From Methylomonas rapida (lineage in GTDB: Bacteria; Pseudomonadota; Gammaproteobacteria; Methylococcales; Methylomonadaceae), in NCBI RefSeq assembly GCF_024360925.2, contig NZ_CP113517.1, forward strand, positions 1,488,001 to 1,552,000: 64,000 bases of DNA. The letters run 5' to 3'. The notes beneath the pieces are model-generated. The model was not told the origin of the DNA, ran no database searches, and saw nothing but the letters and a program-made list of their open reading frames with translations. Below are positions 52,549 to 60,958 of the stretch, in pieces; within the stretch, counting starts at the first letter, position 1, and each line of letters opens with the position of its first letter. Position numbers and translations under genes: made by a program.

Positions 52549-54369
52549 ATGAAAAATAGAACCTTACACAACGCATTTCCCATCGTTGCGGCGGCCATTG
52601 GCAATCGCTTTGGCGTCAAAGTCAGTGTCGGCGGTGATAAAGCCGAAACCGATGGCCAAACCATTTGGCTGCCGGCCTATGAGGGCGACGATGCGGATTA
52701 TCAGGATTACGCCTGGGGCCTGTTGGCCCACGAAGCGGCGCATATTCGCTATTCGGATTTTACGCTGCGCTATGGCAGTTCGGTCTTACGTCGGCGTTTA
52801 TGCAATGCCATCGAAGATGTTCGCATTGAGCACGAACTGGCCAAGGACTTTCCGGGTACCCGGCTGACTATCCGCACCGTAATTGAAAAGATGATTGCCA
52901 AAGGCGACTTTGTGGCCGCCAGTGAAAGCGATCATCCGGCCAACATTTTGTATGGATTCGTGTTGAAAAGCTTGCGTGCACGGGTACTGGGTCAAACGGC
53001 CCTATTACCGTTGGTCGAACAAACCGAAGCGGCATTGAAGTCAGCGTTTCCGAAAGGAACCGTAACGCGGTTGAAAGGCTTGCTGTCGGAAGTCCCGAAG
53101 TGCTTGCAATCGGAGAGTGATTGCCTGCAGTTGACTGATCGCATCCTGACCATGATTGAGCAGGAATTCGAGCAACAACGGCAGCGTCATCAGGCACAGC
53201 CATCGGAAGATGAGGAAAACTCGCCTGAGCCGGATGATGCGGATCAGGATGCTGAATCAACCGATTCGGACGATTCGAATGGCCAGATTTCCCAGGATGA
53301 CATGGAGCCCGATGAACGATTGCCCAACGACACTGCAGACGATCCGTCTTCAGCATCCGATGGTGACGATGATTCGAATCCCAAAAATCCTGACGATGAA
53401 CTGGCAACGCCATCCGACAGTTCGACATCCGACCCGCAAGGTGAAGATGAGGAAAATGCTGAGATTGCCGACCCGATGGGCGTCTTGCAAACCCTGTTGT
53501 CCGCCGAAGACACTGACATCGAGCAGGATCTGTTTGAGTCGCTGAAATCGGCGTTGTCGTTAGCGGCAGAAAACTTATCGGAACTGCTGATGCCCAGTGG
53601 CCTCGAACCGCCCATGGACGAACGAGCCGGTGTGATTTTACTGCGCAAGGTGCAAGGCGAATCGGGAAAAATCCGCGCCGCTTTGCAAGGCATCGTGCAA
53701 TCGCAAACCATGAGCCGCACGAAACATGCCTGTCGTGGCCGGCGGCTGGATGGCAAGCGTTTGCATCGGCTGCCCTTGGGTGAAACCAAGCTGTTTCAGC
53801 GCAAGCAGGCCAAATCGGCCCCCAATACGGCCATTCATCTGTTACTCGATAAATCCGAAAGCATGGGGTATCAGGTCACCGATAGCCAAGGCAACCCGAT
53901 GGGATCGCGGATGCCGATTGCATTGGAAGCCACCTTGGCACTGGCGTTGGCCTTTGAAGGTATACCCGGAGTCAATCCTGGCGTCACCGCGTTTCCAGGG
54001 CGTCAGGACGATTCGGTCTATAGCTTGCTGGAACATGGTCAACGTGTGAATGCTCGAACCGGTGCCTTTTCGGTAGCCGCCGCCGGCAGTACACCAATGA
54101 CTGAAGCGATTTGGTTTGGTGTGGCGTCACTGCTGCGATGCCGGGAACCGCGCAAAGTGTTGATGGTGATGACCGATGGTCAGCCCAACGAGTCACTGAG
54201 CACACTGGAGTTGTTGCAGCGCTGCCGCGATAGCGGTATTGAAACCGTCGGTGTGGGGTTGGGACTGGATGTCAGTCATCTCTTCCCGGTTGCCATCACC
54301 ATCAACGATCTATCGGAGCTGAGAGCGCAATTGTTCGAGCTCTCGAAATCGTTGTTGTTGGCGGCGTAA
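52549..54369 (+). CDS. cobT: CobT-like VWA-domain protein
   Basis: This 606-aa protein has an N-terminal metalloprotease-like HEAAH motif (near residue 62; LLAHEAAHIRYSDF), a long acidic low-complexity region (about 217-305, rich in D, E and S), and a C-terminal von Willebrand A domain with MIDAS IHLLLDKSESMG (about 427) and MVMTDGQPNES. Such proteins pair with MoxR/CobS-like ATPases as a chelatase-type remodelling machine; here the ATPase gene is broken. The role in conjugative elements is unknown. Confidence 0.88.
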   Translation: MKNRTLHNAFPIVAAAIGNRFGVKVSVGGDKAETDGQTIWLPAYEGDDADYQDYAWGLLAHEAAHIRYSDFTLRYGSSVLRRRLCNAIEDVRIEHELAKDFPGTRLTIRTVIEKMIAKGDFVAASESDHPANILYGFVLKSLRARVLGQTALLPLVEQTEAALKSAFPKGTVTRLKGLLSEVPKCLQSESDCLQLTDRILTMIEQEFEQQRQRHQAQPSEDEENSPEPDDADQDAESTDSDDSNGQISQDDMEPDERLPNDTADDPSSASDGDDDSNPKNPDDELATPSDSSTSDPQGEDEENAEIADPMGVLQTLLSAEDTDIEQDLFESLKSALSLAAENLSELLMPSGLEPPMDERAGVILLRKVQGESGKIRAALQGIVQSQTMSRTKHACRGRRLDGKRLHRLPLGETKLFQRKQAKSAPNTAIHLLLDKSESMGYQVTDSQGNPMGSRMPIALEATLALALAFEGIPGVNPGVTAFPGRQDDSVYSLLEHGQRVNARTGAFSVAAAGSTPMTEAIWFGVASLLRCREPRKVLMVMTDGQPNESLSTLELLQRCRDSGIETVGVGLGLDVSHLFPVAITINDLSELRAQLFELSKSLLLAA

Positions 54370-54519
54370 TCCTCAGTCCGTTATCCGTAGCCCAATCCTT
54401 GGCTTAATGCCTTGGATTATGGCTACGGGTAGCTGATTGCAACCGCAGTTTGTCGAATGCACTCAAATCCTGGAGTCCATTCGACAAACAGACATTTCAT
54501 GCGTTCTTTCCAGAATGCT
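54370..54519 (+). terminator. Two strong hairpins after cobT
   Basis: CCGTAGCC (54385-54392) with GGCTACGG (54421-54428), extended by AATCC/GGATT, forms one hairpin. TTTGTCGAATG (54449-54459) with CATTCGACAAA (54478-54488) forms a perfect 11-bp second one. They probably terminate the cobS-cobT transcript or protect its 3' end; no long T-run follows. Confidence 0.5.
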
Positions 54520-54602
54520 GAATCCGACTTCGGTCGGCGTTCCGCCTTTAGGCGGCGAGCACGTTAAACCGTGATCGTGTCGGGTGCGTTAAGCCCGATG
54601 TA
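54520..54602 (+). ncRNA. Structured RNA candidate, copy 3
   Basis: Stems: H1 CCGAC-TTCG-GTCGG (54524-54537), H2 CCGCC-TTTA-GGCGG (54542-54555), a variable CACG/CGTG hairpin, and H3 TCGGG-TGCGTTAAG-CCCGA (54580-54598). H2 and H3 differ from the other copies by paired changes. Confidence 0.7.
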
Positions 54603-54714
54603 AAGCGCAGTGGAATTCTCTGCTGCAAATCTAAAACCCGCTTCGGGCGACCATCGCCCGGCCGGGTGCTGTTCATTCGAAGTGTTTTCGTTAATTTTTG
54701 CTAGGAGAACTTCA

Positions 54715-55251
54715 ATGAACTTTATTTTTGGTGTCATCTTACTGGCTATGTTTATCCTCGCCTTGCGTGTGATTTGGGCAACAGTATTGCAACTGCTGAG
54801 CTCATTGAAACAATCGGCTCAAGTGTTGCACCGCTATCGTGCACAGCGATTGGCGCGGAACCGGCTACCGGTGATTATGCCACGTAGCCGCGAGGAGATG
54901 GATTGGTTGGCAATATCGGATTCGGTGCGCCAGGAAATTCAGAGTCGTAATCGTGAAACAAATCGCGAGTTGGAGCGATTGGAACTTCAATATCAAGCCA
55001 AACAGAAAACAATCAAACTCTACGAGGCGGATATTGAAATCGCCAAACTGGAGCGGGAGCTATTGAAAATCAAACCGATGACTGTTGCGGTCGAAATCGA
55101 GCCTAAACCGCGTCGGCGTACAAAAAAAGCGACCGGGCCAACCATGGTGGACGACAAGTCCGCTAAAACTGCCCAACAAGTATTTCAATTGCGGGAAGCG
55201 CTGAAAGGTAACGCCAACGCGTTAACGATTAATCAGCAAGCCCGCCATTGA
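54715..55251 (+). CDS. Unknown membrane-anchored coiled-coil protein
   Basis: This 178-aa protein has one N-terminal transmembrane helix (MNFIFGVILLAMFILALRVI) and a long charged coiled coil (about 75-125; RNRETNRELERLELQYQAKQ), then a basic tail. I recognise no family. AGGAG precedes the ATG at 54715. It lies after the third structured RNA copy. Its 3' end overlaps the convergent gene at 55229 by 23 bp. Confidence 0.7.
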   Translation: MNFIFGVILLAMFILALRVIWATVLQLLSSLKQSAQVLHRYRAQRLARNRLPVIMPRSREEMDWLAISDSVRQEIQSRNRETNRELERLELQYQAKQKTIKLYEADIEIAKLERELLKIKPMTVAVEIEPKPRRRTKKATGPTMVDDKSAKTAQQVFQLREALKGNANALTINQQARH

Positions 55252-55606
55252 ATACCCGCAACGTGGTTCCGGTTGCCGTATTGATACGGCGAACTGGAAT
55301 CTCGTGTTGATTCGATTCATCAGCAAACACCCAGCTGCCTTCGGGCAATAGCGACAACAAATCGTTCTGGGTTTCCCGGCGAATTTGTCGAATCTTGTTT
55401 AGAAACGGCCAGGCTTGCTCTGGATTATCAACCCGCTTGAGCACGTCGGCTTCTAAAACATCCAATTTTTGGAAAATTTGTTGGCAATGTCGAACGACTT
55501 TCAATGGTTCGTCGACCGGAATCGCCATCGGTTTTCGCCTTGGATATGGCTCCTCTGTCCGCTTAGTACTGAGGAAATCAAAAATGCGCAAAATATCGTC
55601 GAACAT
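55229..55606 (-). CDS. Unknown 125-aa protein on the opposite strand
   Basis: This is the only minus-strand candidate within the ssb-radC module. The frame encodes a coherent mixed alpha/beta protein (MFDDILRIFDFLSTKRTEE; VVRHCQQIFQKLDVLEADVLKRV; GSWVFADESNQHEIPVRRI), and no real plus-strand gene covers it. The ribosome-binding site is weak. I recognise no family. Confidence 0.5.
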   Translation of the reverse strand: MFDDILRIFDFLSTKRTEEPYPRRKPMAIPVDEPLKVVRHCQQIFQKLDVLEADVLKRVDNPEQAWPFLNKIRQIRRETQNDLLSLLPEGSWVFADESNQHEIPVRRINTATGTTLRVFNGGLAD

Positions 55607-55715
55607 GGCAATTTCTCTGCTTTTTAATGAGTTTTAGTCACCATATACCGATTTTTACGCGAATTCAACCCCGCTGCATGAGCCGATTTTAGGCTTTAAT
55701 CAGCGTTTTTTACCT

Positions 55716-55757
55716 GCAGGAACACCATCCTGCCGGGTGGTAGTTCCTGCGTTTTTT
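55716..55757 (+). promoter_or_regulatory. Alternative-pairing leader hairpin before the zinc-ribbon gene
   Basis: GCAGGA (55716-55721) pairs with TCCTGC (55728-55733). Alternatively GCAGGAAC (55716-55723) pairs perfectly with GTTCCTGC (55743-55750), which runs into TTTTTT (55752-55757) and GGAGGA. The 8-bp fold is terminator-like; the 6-bp fold prevents it. Confidence 0.6.
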
Positions 55758-55770
55758 GGAGGACATGACC

Positions 55771-56448
55771 ATGAAAACAATCAACCAACCCAGCGTTGGC
55801 GTAACCCCTGCCGAAAACAGCTCGGTTCGCTATCTGAATCAGTACCGCTGCCCTTACTGCCAGACTGAATGGGAGGATGGTTGGGATTGCGGCTGTAACG
55901 ATCGCTGCCCGGATTGCAACAAGGAAATCGAGCCTTATGAAAGCGCATTGCTCGAGAGTGAATCGGCGGAAACCGAATCGCCAGTCGACGAACCCGCCTC
56001 AACCCATGTCACGGTGGCGGGGGTGAATCGGCTCTTCGTCGTCTCTTACGAAATCGACTACCTGCACCGCGTGTCGGTTGGTATCGCTGCGGATAGTCCC
56101 GATGCGGCACAACAGATTGCCGAACAGGCATTCAATGACGCCACGATTTGGGATGACACCGCCGCCATGCCGTTATTATCCGATGAGTACCTTGAGTCGG
56201 GCGATGAAAGCCTGGTCTGGGAATGCGTGGCCGTTGCCCGGTTGCCGGAACCGGATCATTCGGTACGGCAGTTGAAGAACGAGCAAGCGGCCATGCGGAT
56301 TTGCCGGGGATTGGTTGAAGCTTATCAACAAGGCGAAATCAACGGCGGCAGTATCGATTGGGAGGATTTGGATCAGTTAATCCCTCTGGCATTACAAGCC
56401 TTGGGAAAACCTGCACTGGAAATCCAATCCAAAAAATGCGCGCGTTGA
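55771..56448 (+). CDS. Unknown zinc-ribbon protein
   Basis: This 225-aa protein has an N-terminal zinc-ribbon-like cysteine cluster (RCPYCQTEWEDGWDCGCNDRCPDC, residues ~27-50), an acidic linker, and an alpha/beta domain (VVSYEIDYLHRVSVGIAA). It likely binds nucleic acid or protein, but no family is recognised. GGAGGA seven bases before the ATG at 55771 supports this start over ATG 55765. Confidence 0.65.
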   Translation: MKTINQPSVGVTPAENSSVRYLNQYRCPYCQTEWEDGWDCGCNDRCPDCNKEIEPYESALLESESAETESPVDEPASTHVTVAGVNRLFVVSYEIDYLHRVSVGIAADSPDAAQQIAEQAFNDATIWDDTAAMPLLSDEYLESGDESLVWECVAVARLPEPDHSVRQLKNEQAAMRICRGLVEAYQQGEINGGSIDWEDLDQLIPLALQALGKPALEIQSKKCAR

Positions 56449-56511
56449 GAAGCGCTATTTGGAAAAACCTGAGCTAGCCAAGTCATTTGATTCGGCGCTC
56501 ATTTTTATCCA

Positions 56512-56565
56512 CCCACACGGGAATGTCCTATTCCCGCTGGGGAATCGTGATGTTTCCGTTTTTTT
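56512..56565 (+). promoter_or_regulatory. Alternative-pairing leader hairpin before the 165-aa gene
   Basis: CGGGAAT (56518-56524) pairs with ATTCCCG (56530-56536). Alternatively CGGGAA, or a second GGGGAA at 56539-56544, pairs with TTTCC(G) (56553-56558), followed by a T7 run and GAGGA. Confidence 0.55.
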
Positions 56566-56577
56566 GAGGACAACATC

Positions 56578-57075
56578 ATGAAACAAATTTTTGAACACAC
56601 GTTTGGCAACGGTCATTGCATCCAATATCAACGGTTGCCCTCCGGCACCTGTTATCACGCCGACACACCGGAACCGGTGGTCGAGTTGTTGGAACAACTT
56701 CGCCATAGTCGGCGCAAAATCCGGCTCTATTACGGCGATCCCACCACGGGTCAATCCTGGCTCGATGAACACGATGTCATCGGCTGGATCGGTCGCTCAA
56801 TGGGATCCATCAAAGTCCCATTGCTAATCGAACCCGGCGATATCGGTGGTCCGGCATTGCTGGATCAGTGCATCGTTCGCATAGATAGCCCTCGCCAGGT
56901 GCTTTACCAACACGATGATTTTAAGGTTGGTCAGGTAGATCTGGTGAGAGGTGAGCTCAAACGCTTGCCGTGGGAAATCTGGATCGACGGCAGCGTGCAT
57001 GCCCGATTCAAAGCAAAAACTGAAGCCCGGCAGTATCAGGACTTCATTCAAGGTAAGCGGTTCGCGTTGATCTGA
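56578..57075 (+). CDS. Unknown 165-aa conserved-looking protein
   Basis: This soluble alpha/beta protein (RKIRLYYGDPTTGQSWLDEHDVIGWIGRS; LLIEPGDIGGPALLDQCIVRI) matches no family I can name. Similar small proteins of unknown function with a GDPxTGxxW..E...G.IGRS core occur in conjugative elements, to my recollection. TGAGGA lies eight bases upstream of the ATG. Confidence 0.65.
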   Translation: MKQIFEHTFGNGHCIQYQRLPSGTCYHADTPEPVVELLEQLRHSRRKIRLYYGDPTTGQSWLDEHDVIGWIGRSMGSIKVPLLIEPGDIGGPALLDQCIVRIDSPRQVLYQHDDFKVGQVDLVRGELKRLPWEIWIDGSVHARFKAKTEARQYQDFIQGKRFALI

Positions 57076-57124
57076 TACGCCGTTTTCATTTTTGACACTC
57101 GGTTAAGCCGAGTTTTTCACTGTA

Positions 57125-57180
57125 CCCCTGCGGGATGATTCTATCCCGCCGGGGATAAATCGGTCGTCAGGGGCTTTTTT
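57125..57180 (+). promoter_or_regulatory. Nested leader hairpins before the methyltransferase gene
   Basis: GCGGGAT (57130-57136) pairs with ATCCCGC (57143-57149) inside CCCCTG (57125-57130) / CAGGGG (57168-57173), followed by TTTTTT (57175-57180) and GGAG. CCCC can also pair with GGGG at 57151-57154. Confidence 0.55.
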
Positions 57181-57190
57181 GGAGAATACC

Positions 57191-58954
57191 ATGACAGACC
57201 CTTATCAATACTACCCCACGCCAGAAGCACTGAGTCGTAAAGCTTGGGCGATGTTCAAGAACCAGCAATTCGCTCGGGTATTAGAGCCTTCAGCAGGCGA
57301 AGGACATTTGTTGCGTCCAGGGCCATACCAGTACGGTAAACGTTTGCCGATCGATTGCATTGAAATCGATATCCGCAAACACGCGGTTCTTCGCGATGAA
57401 GGTTATGCGGTGGTGGGGATGGATTTTCTGCAGTTTTAAAGCGGCAGTGTCTACTCCCACATCATCATGAATCCGCCGTTTTCCGAAGGCGCCAAACACG
57501 TGTTGAAGGCTTGGGAGATATTGTTTGACGGTGAAATCGTCGCCATTCTCAATGCCGAAACCGTGCGCAATCCTTTTTCGAAAGAACGCCTGCTGTTATT
57601 ACGTTTGATTGAGCAGCACGGCGAGGTCGAGTTTCTACAAGAAATGTTCGTCGGCGAGGATGCCGAACGCAAAACGCCGGTCGACGTGGCTCTGGTCTGG
57701 TTGAAAAAAACTTCGACGTTCGAACAGGACATCCTCGGCAATATTCTGGACGATTTGCGCCAGGATCATCGGGAGGCCGACGATTTAGCGGGCGAGTTTC
57801 AACTGCCCCATGAGTTGGCCTTGCCTAATGCCTTCATCGATAACGCGGTGTTGATGTTCAATGCCGCTGTCGAAGCAGCGCGACAGGCCGTGGTCAGTGA
57901 AGCCCGTGCCAGCCGTTATCGGACCATGCTGGGCAAAACGCTCGGCGAACTGAGCGGTGGCGGTATCAGCAGTGAAAACGAGTCGTCGTCGGATGGGGTG
58001 AAGCGGACGCTGTTTAAACGCTATCACGATCTGAAGAATCGGGCTTGGGCCAGCATTTTACGCTCGACTCAGGTCACTTCGCGCTTGTCATCGGCGGCGC
58101 AGAAACGCTTGTAGTCGGATTTCGAAACGGTCAAGTCCTTGGAATTTACCGTGCCGAATATCTATGGCTTTCTGCAAGGCATCATCGATCAGCAAGGTGA
58201 AATTCAACTGAGCATGGTGTGCGATGTGTTCGATCTGATCACTCGCTATTACAGCGATAACGCGGTGTTTTACATGGGTTGGAAATCCAACGATAAACAT
58301 CGCTCGTTGGGCATGCGGATCAAAACCACGCGCTTCATTCTGCCGGGTCATGGCTCGAGTTCTTACCAGAACGGCCTGAATTGGGAGTCGGAACGGCTAT
58401 TAGAGGATTTCGATAAGGTGTTTGCCTTGCTCGATGGCAAGACCGAAGCTGAAGTGAGTTTGGTGTCGGTGTTTCGGCAGCATTTTCACGCGCCTCGGGT
58501 TGGAAAACGGATAGGCGGCAGTTATTTTGACGTTCGCTATTATCCGGGCGTTGGCACCATCCACTTTTTTCCGAAAAGCAAAACCTTGATCGACTGCATG
58601 AACCGTTGGGTCGGTCGCCAGCGCCGCTGGTTGCCGCCGGTGGACACGCAAGCTGGAAAAGGTTTCTGGCAGCAGTTCGAACAGGCAGAGACCTTAGATC
58701 GGGCGTTTCACACTGAAGTGAACAAGCAGTGTCCACGCACTAGCCGGCATGTCCATTTCGATCCCTTTTGGGCGATCAAGCACGGCGGCGAGTCGGAACG
58801 GGAAAAAGGTCATCGTTTGTTAACCCAGGCGATGAGCACAGTACTTGCCAGCCGAGGCATCGATCCCGATGCGGTATTGGAAAACAAACCATCCAGCTTG
58901 CTGGAATGGACGGGCTCATTACCATCTTCTACAGACCTGGCTCTGGCATCGTAA
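57191..58954 (+). pseudogene. DUF4942-type DNA methyltransferase with two in-frame stops
   Basis: A single reading frame of 588 codons encodes an adenine methyltransferase: YPTPEALSRKAW start, SAM motif I LEPSAGEGHLLR, catalytic MNPPFSEGAKH, and a long C-terminal DUF4942-like domain. It is interrupted by TAA at 57437-57439 (between motif I and motif IV) and TAG at 58112-58114. No frameshift exists, and codon use on both sides stays intact. Two recent nonsense mutations or stop-codon readthrough would explain this. GGAG six bases upstream supports ATG 57191. Confidence 0.8.
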
Positions 58955-58984
58955 TCCGGTGTTATACAGGTCTTTAACTTAACC

Positions 58985-59057
58985 ACTGGCCTAGCCAGTA
59001 CTACCCGCCTCGGGGAGATGATCCGTTCTCCCTGTCGGGGTTGGACTGTGTCGTGTC
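58985..59057 (+). promoter_or_regulatory. Leader hairpins before the GHKL ATPase gene
   Basis: ACTGGC-CTA-GCCAGT (58985-58999), GGGAGA/TCTCCC (59013-59018 with 59027-59032) and GGAC/GTCC (59043-59046 with 59054-59057) lie between the methyltransferase gene and the GAGGA site at 59076. Confidence 0.5.
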
Positions 59058-59086
59058 CTCGGGGCTTTATTATTTGAGGAACTCAC

Positions 59087-60682
59087 ATGAACACCACACA
59101 ATTATCGGTAAACCCGGAAAAATTAATCAAAAACTTGCGCTTCAGCTTTACCCAGTCCACCACGGTACTTGGCGAACTGATGCAAAATGCCCGCCGCGCC
59201 GACGCCACGTTCGTCAGCTTCGAGTATTCGCAAGACACTCGAACCTTGAAGGTGTGTGACGATGGCTGCGGCATCGCCTGTTTGAAAACGTTACTGACCG
59301 TGGCCGAGTCCGGCTGGGATGTTGACGTCATCGAACGCGAGCATGCTTTTGGGATTGGCTTTTTATCAGCACTATTTTCGTGCGAAGCCATCAGCGTCGA
59401 CAGCAAGTGTGGTCGATTTTCGGTGGATACGGCTGCGCTTTTGGCCTTCCAACCGATTGTAATCGAACCCGCGGACTGGCAAGGCATCACGAGTTTGACG
59501 CTGACCCAGTTCAAACCGGAAGCGGATCAGGTCGAATCCCAGTTGCGTCGGTTGGCGAGGGGATTTCCGATTGAGGTGCGCTTTAATGGTGTCAGCCTGG
59601 ATCGGCCGCGTGCGATCAATTCAACATTACCGTTCATCGAAACCGAACTGGGTGAGCTGTATGTGTATGGTTTGTCCCAGGACGAAGACTGGTTACGGCA
59701 ATCGGAGTATTTTCATCTGTATCTGCAAGGCTTGCCGGTCTATCACAGTCATCACGAACGAGATCCCGGCCATGTCATCCACTTGGATTCCAGCCACTTT
59801 TTCGCGCGTCTGCCGGACCGGGATAAATTGATCGATGAAGCACAGGTGATTGCTGAGGTTAAACACGTTCTGCAACGGGAAGCCAGGCAACGCCTGGAAG
59901 CGATCAAGAACCAGCTATCGGCGGAGGACTTTGTACAGGGCTATGACACCCTGAAAACATACCGCTGCCTGGATTTACTGAATGACGTGCCGTTATTGCC
60001 CAAACAGGTATTGGCGATCATTCAAGATTATCCGATCAAGGAAGGTTGCAGCAGCGTCAATTTGACATCGGTTTCGCAACCGGTCAGTCGAAGCGATGTG
60101 GAAAATGGCCTTGTCAAAGTTGCCGATTTGGGTGACCTCGATGAAGTCGGTGCGCTACGCTGGATGTTCGCTTGGCACAGGGATTATTGGGTGTTTCGGC
60201 CGGGGTTGGATGCCAGGCATTGGCTGTTTTCGTACCTGGTCGATTTGAACGCGCCGGTCATCACCCTAGACATCGTCAACGAAACGCACCGCGCGTTTTT
60301 TGAAGGGCAATGGGTGAGTGGTCAGGCGGTATTTTGTGAAAAATACCGGTTAACCCTGAATGGCGAGTCTGTCGATATCGATCACGATGCCGTGTATGAC
60401 GAGGATCAGGACTGCTTCATCGTACCCAGTCGGGAGTCATCCGGGTTGGTAGTTTGCCAGGCATCGTCCTACTACGACGAATGGGATACGTTCATGGAAT
60501 CCGCCAAGGAAGCCGATGAATGGGATTTTGATAACTTCGTGGTGGCCAATACGGCGGATAAACCGGCGGACGCATTGCAACGACTGCTGCCGACATTTGG
60601 CAGTTGTCCGGCGCTGTTTTCCAGGACCTTTCAAATCGTGCTCGGCAATGATGGCGATGTCGTCACCGTTGCGGAAATGTAG
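59087..60682 (+). CDS. GHKL-type ATP-binding protein
   Basis: This 531-aa protein has the Bergerat fold: GELMQNARRADATF (N box), VCDDGCGIAC (G1) and HAFGIGFLSALFS (G2), as in Hsp90/MutL-type ATPases, followed by a second alpha/beta domain and an acidic C-terminal part. Similar proteins of unknown function occur between the cobT and radC genes of SXT-like elements. TGAGGA precedes the ATG at 59087. Confidence 0.82.
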   Translation: MNTTQLSVNPEKLIKNLRFSFTQSTTVLGELMQNARRADATFVSFEYSQDTRTLKVCDDGCGIACLKTLLTVAESGWDVDVIEREHAFGIGFLSALFSCEAISVDSKCGRFSVDTAALLAFQPIVIEPADWQGITSLTLTQFKPEADQVESQLRRLARGFPIEVRFNGVSLDRPRAINSTLPFIETELGELYVYGLSQDEDWLRQSEYFHLYLQGLPVYHSHHERDPGHVIHLDSSHFFARLPDRDKLIDEAQVIAEVKHVLQREARQRLEAIKNQLSAEDFVQGYDTLKTYRCLDLLNDVPLLPKQVLAIIQDYPIKEGCSSVNLTSVSQPVSRSDVENGLVKVADLGDLDEVGALRWMFAWHRDYWVFRPGLDARHWLFSYLVDLNAPVITLDIVNETHRAFFEGQWVSGQAVFCEKYRLTLNGESVDIDHDAVYDEDQDCFIVPSRESSGLVVCQASSYYDEWDTFMESAKEADEWDFDNFVVANTADKPADALQRLLPTFGSCPALFSRTFQIVLGNDGDVVTVAEM

Positions 60683-60888
60683 TCGAAACTCTATCTCGGG
60701 GCGATGGCCGCGTCTGAGTTAGCGCGTGGCTTTTGGCTGGTTTTCTGGCGAACGACCACTTAACAAGCACGCATTCCAAAACACCTGACGCAGTCATGGC
60801 GTCAGCTTAAGCCTCTTTAGCGAAATGTGTTCTGCCGACGGTCAACGTCGGTAGACATCGCAGACGAGGCTTTGCATATTTTTGACAA
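60683..60888 (+). promoter_or_regulatory. Upstream part of the radC leader, with inverted repeat
   Basis: CTGACGC-AGTCATG-GCGTCAG (60785-60805) followed by CTTAAGCCTCTTT resembles the TGACG...CGTCAGCT..AAGC..CTCTT arrangement upstream of traL. It is a third candidate of that operator-like family. No gene is present here. Confidence 0.4.
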
Positions 60889-60957
60889 CCCTTCCGGAGA
60901 AAGTCCATCCCGGAAGGGGACGGCTTTCTCCAAATTTTAATATTCCGGGAGAAAGCC
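60889..60957 (+). promoter_or_regulatory. radC leader with Shine-Dalgarno-sequestering switch
   Basis: CCCTTCCGG (60889-60897) pairs with CCGGAAGGG (60910-60918). GGCTTTCTCC (60922-60931) is perfectly complementary over 10 bp to GGAGAAAGCC (60948-60957), which contains the radC ribosome-binding site. It is also complementary to a copy GGAGAAAG at 60896-60903. So the anti-SD can be held by either the upstream copy or the SD itself. Confidence 0.65.
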
Positions 60958-60958
60958 C

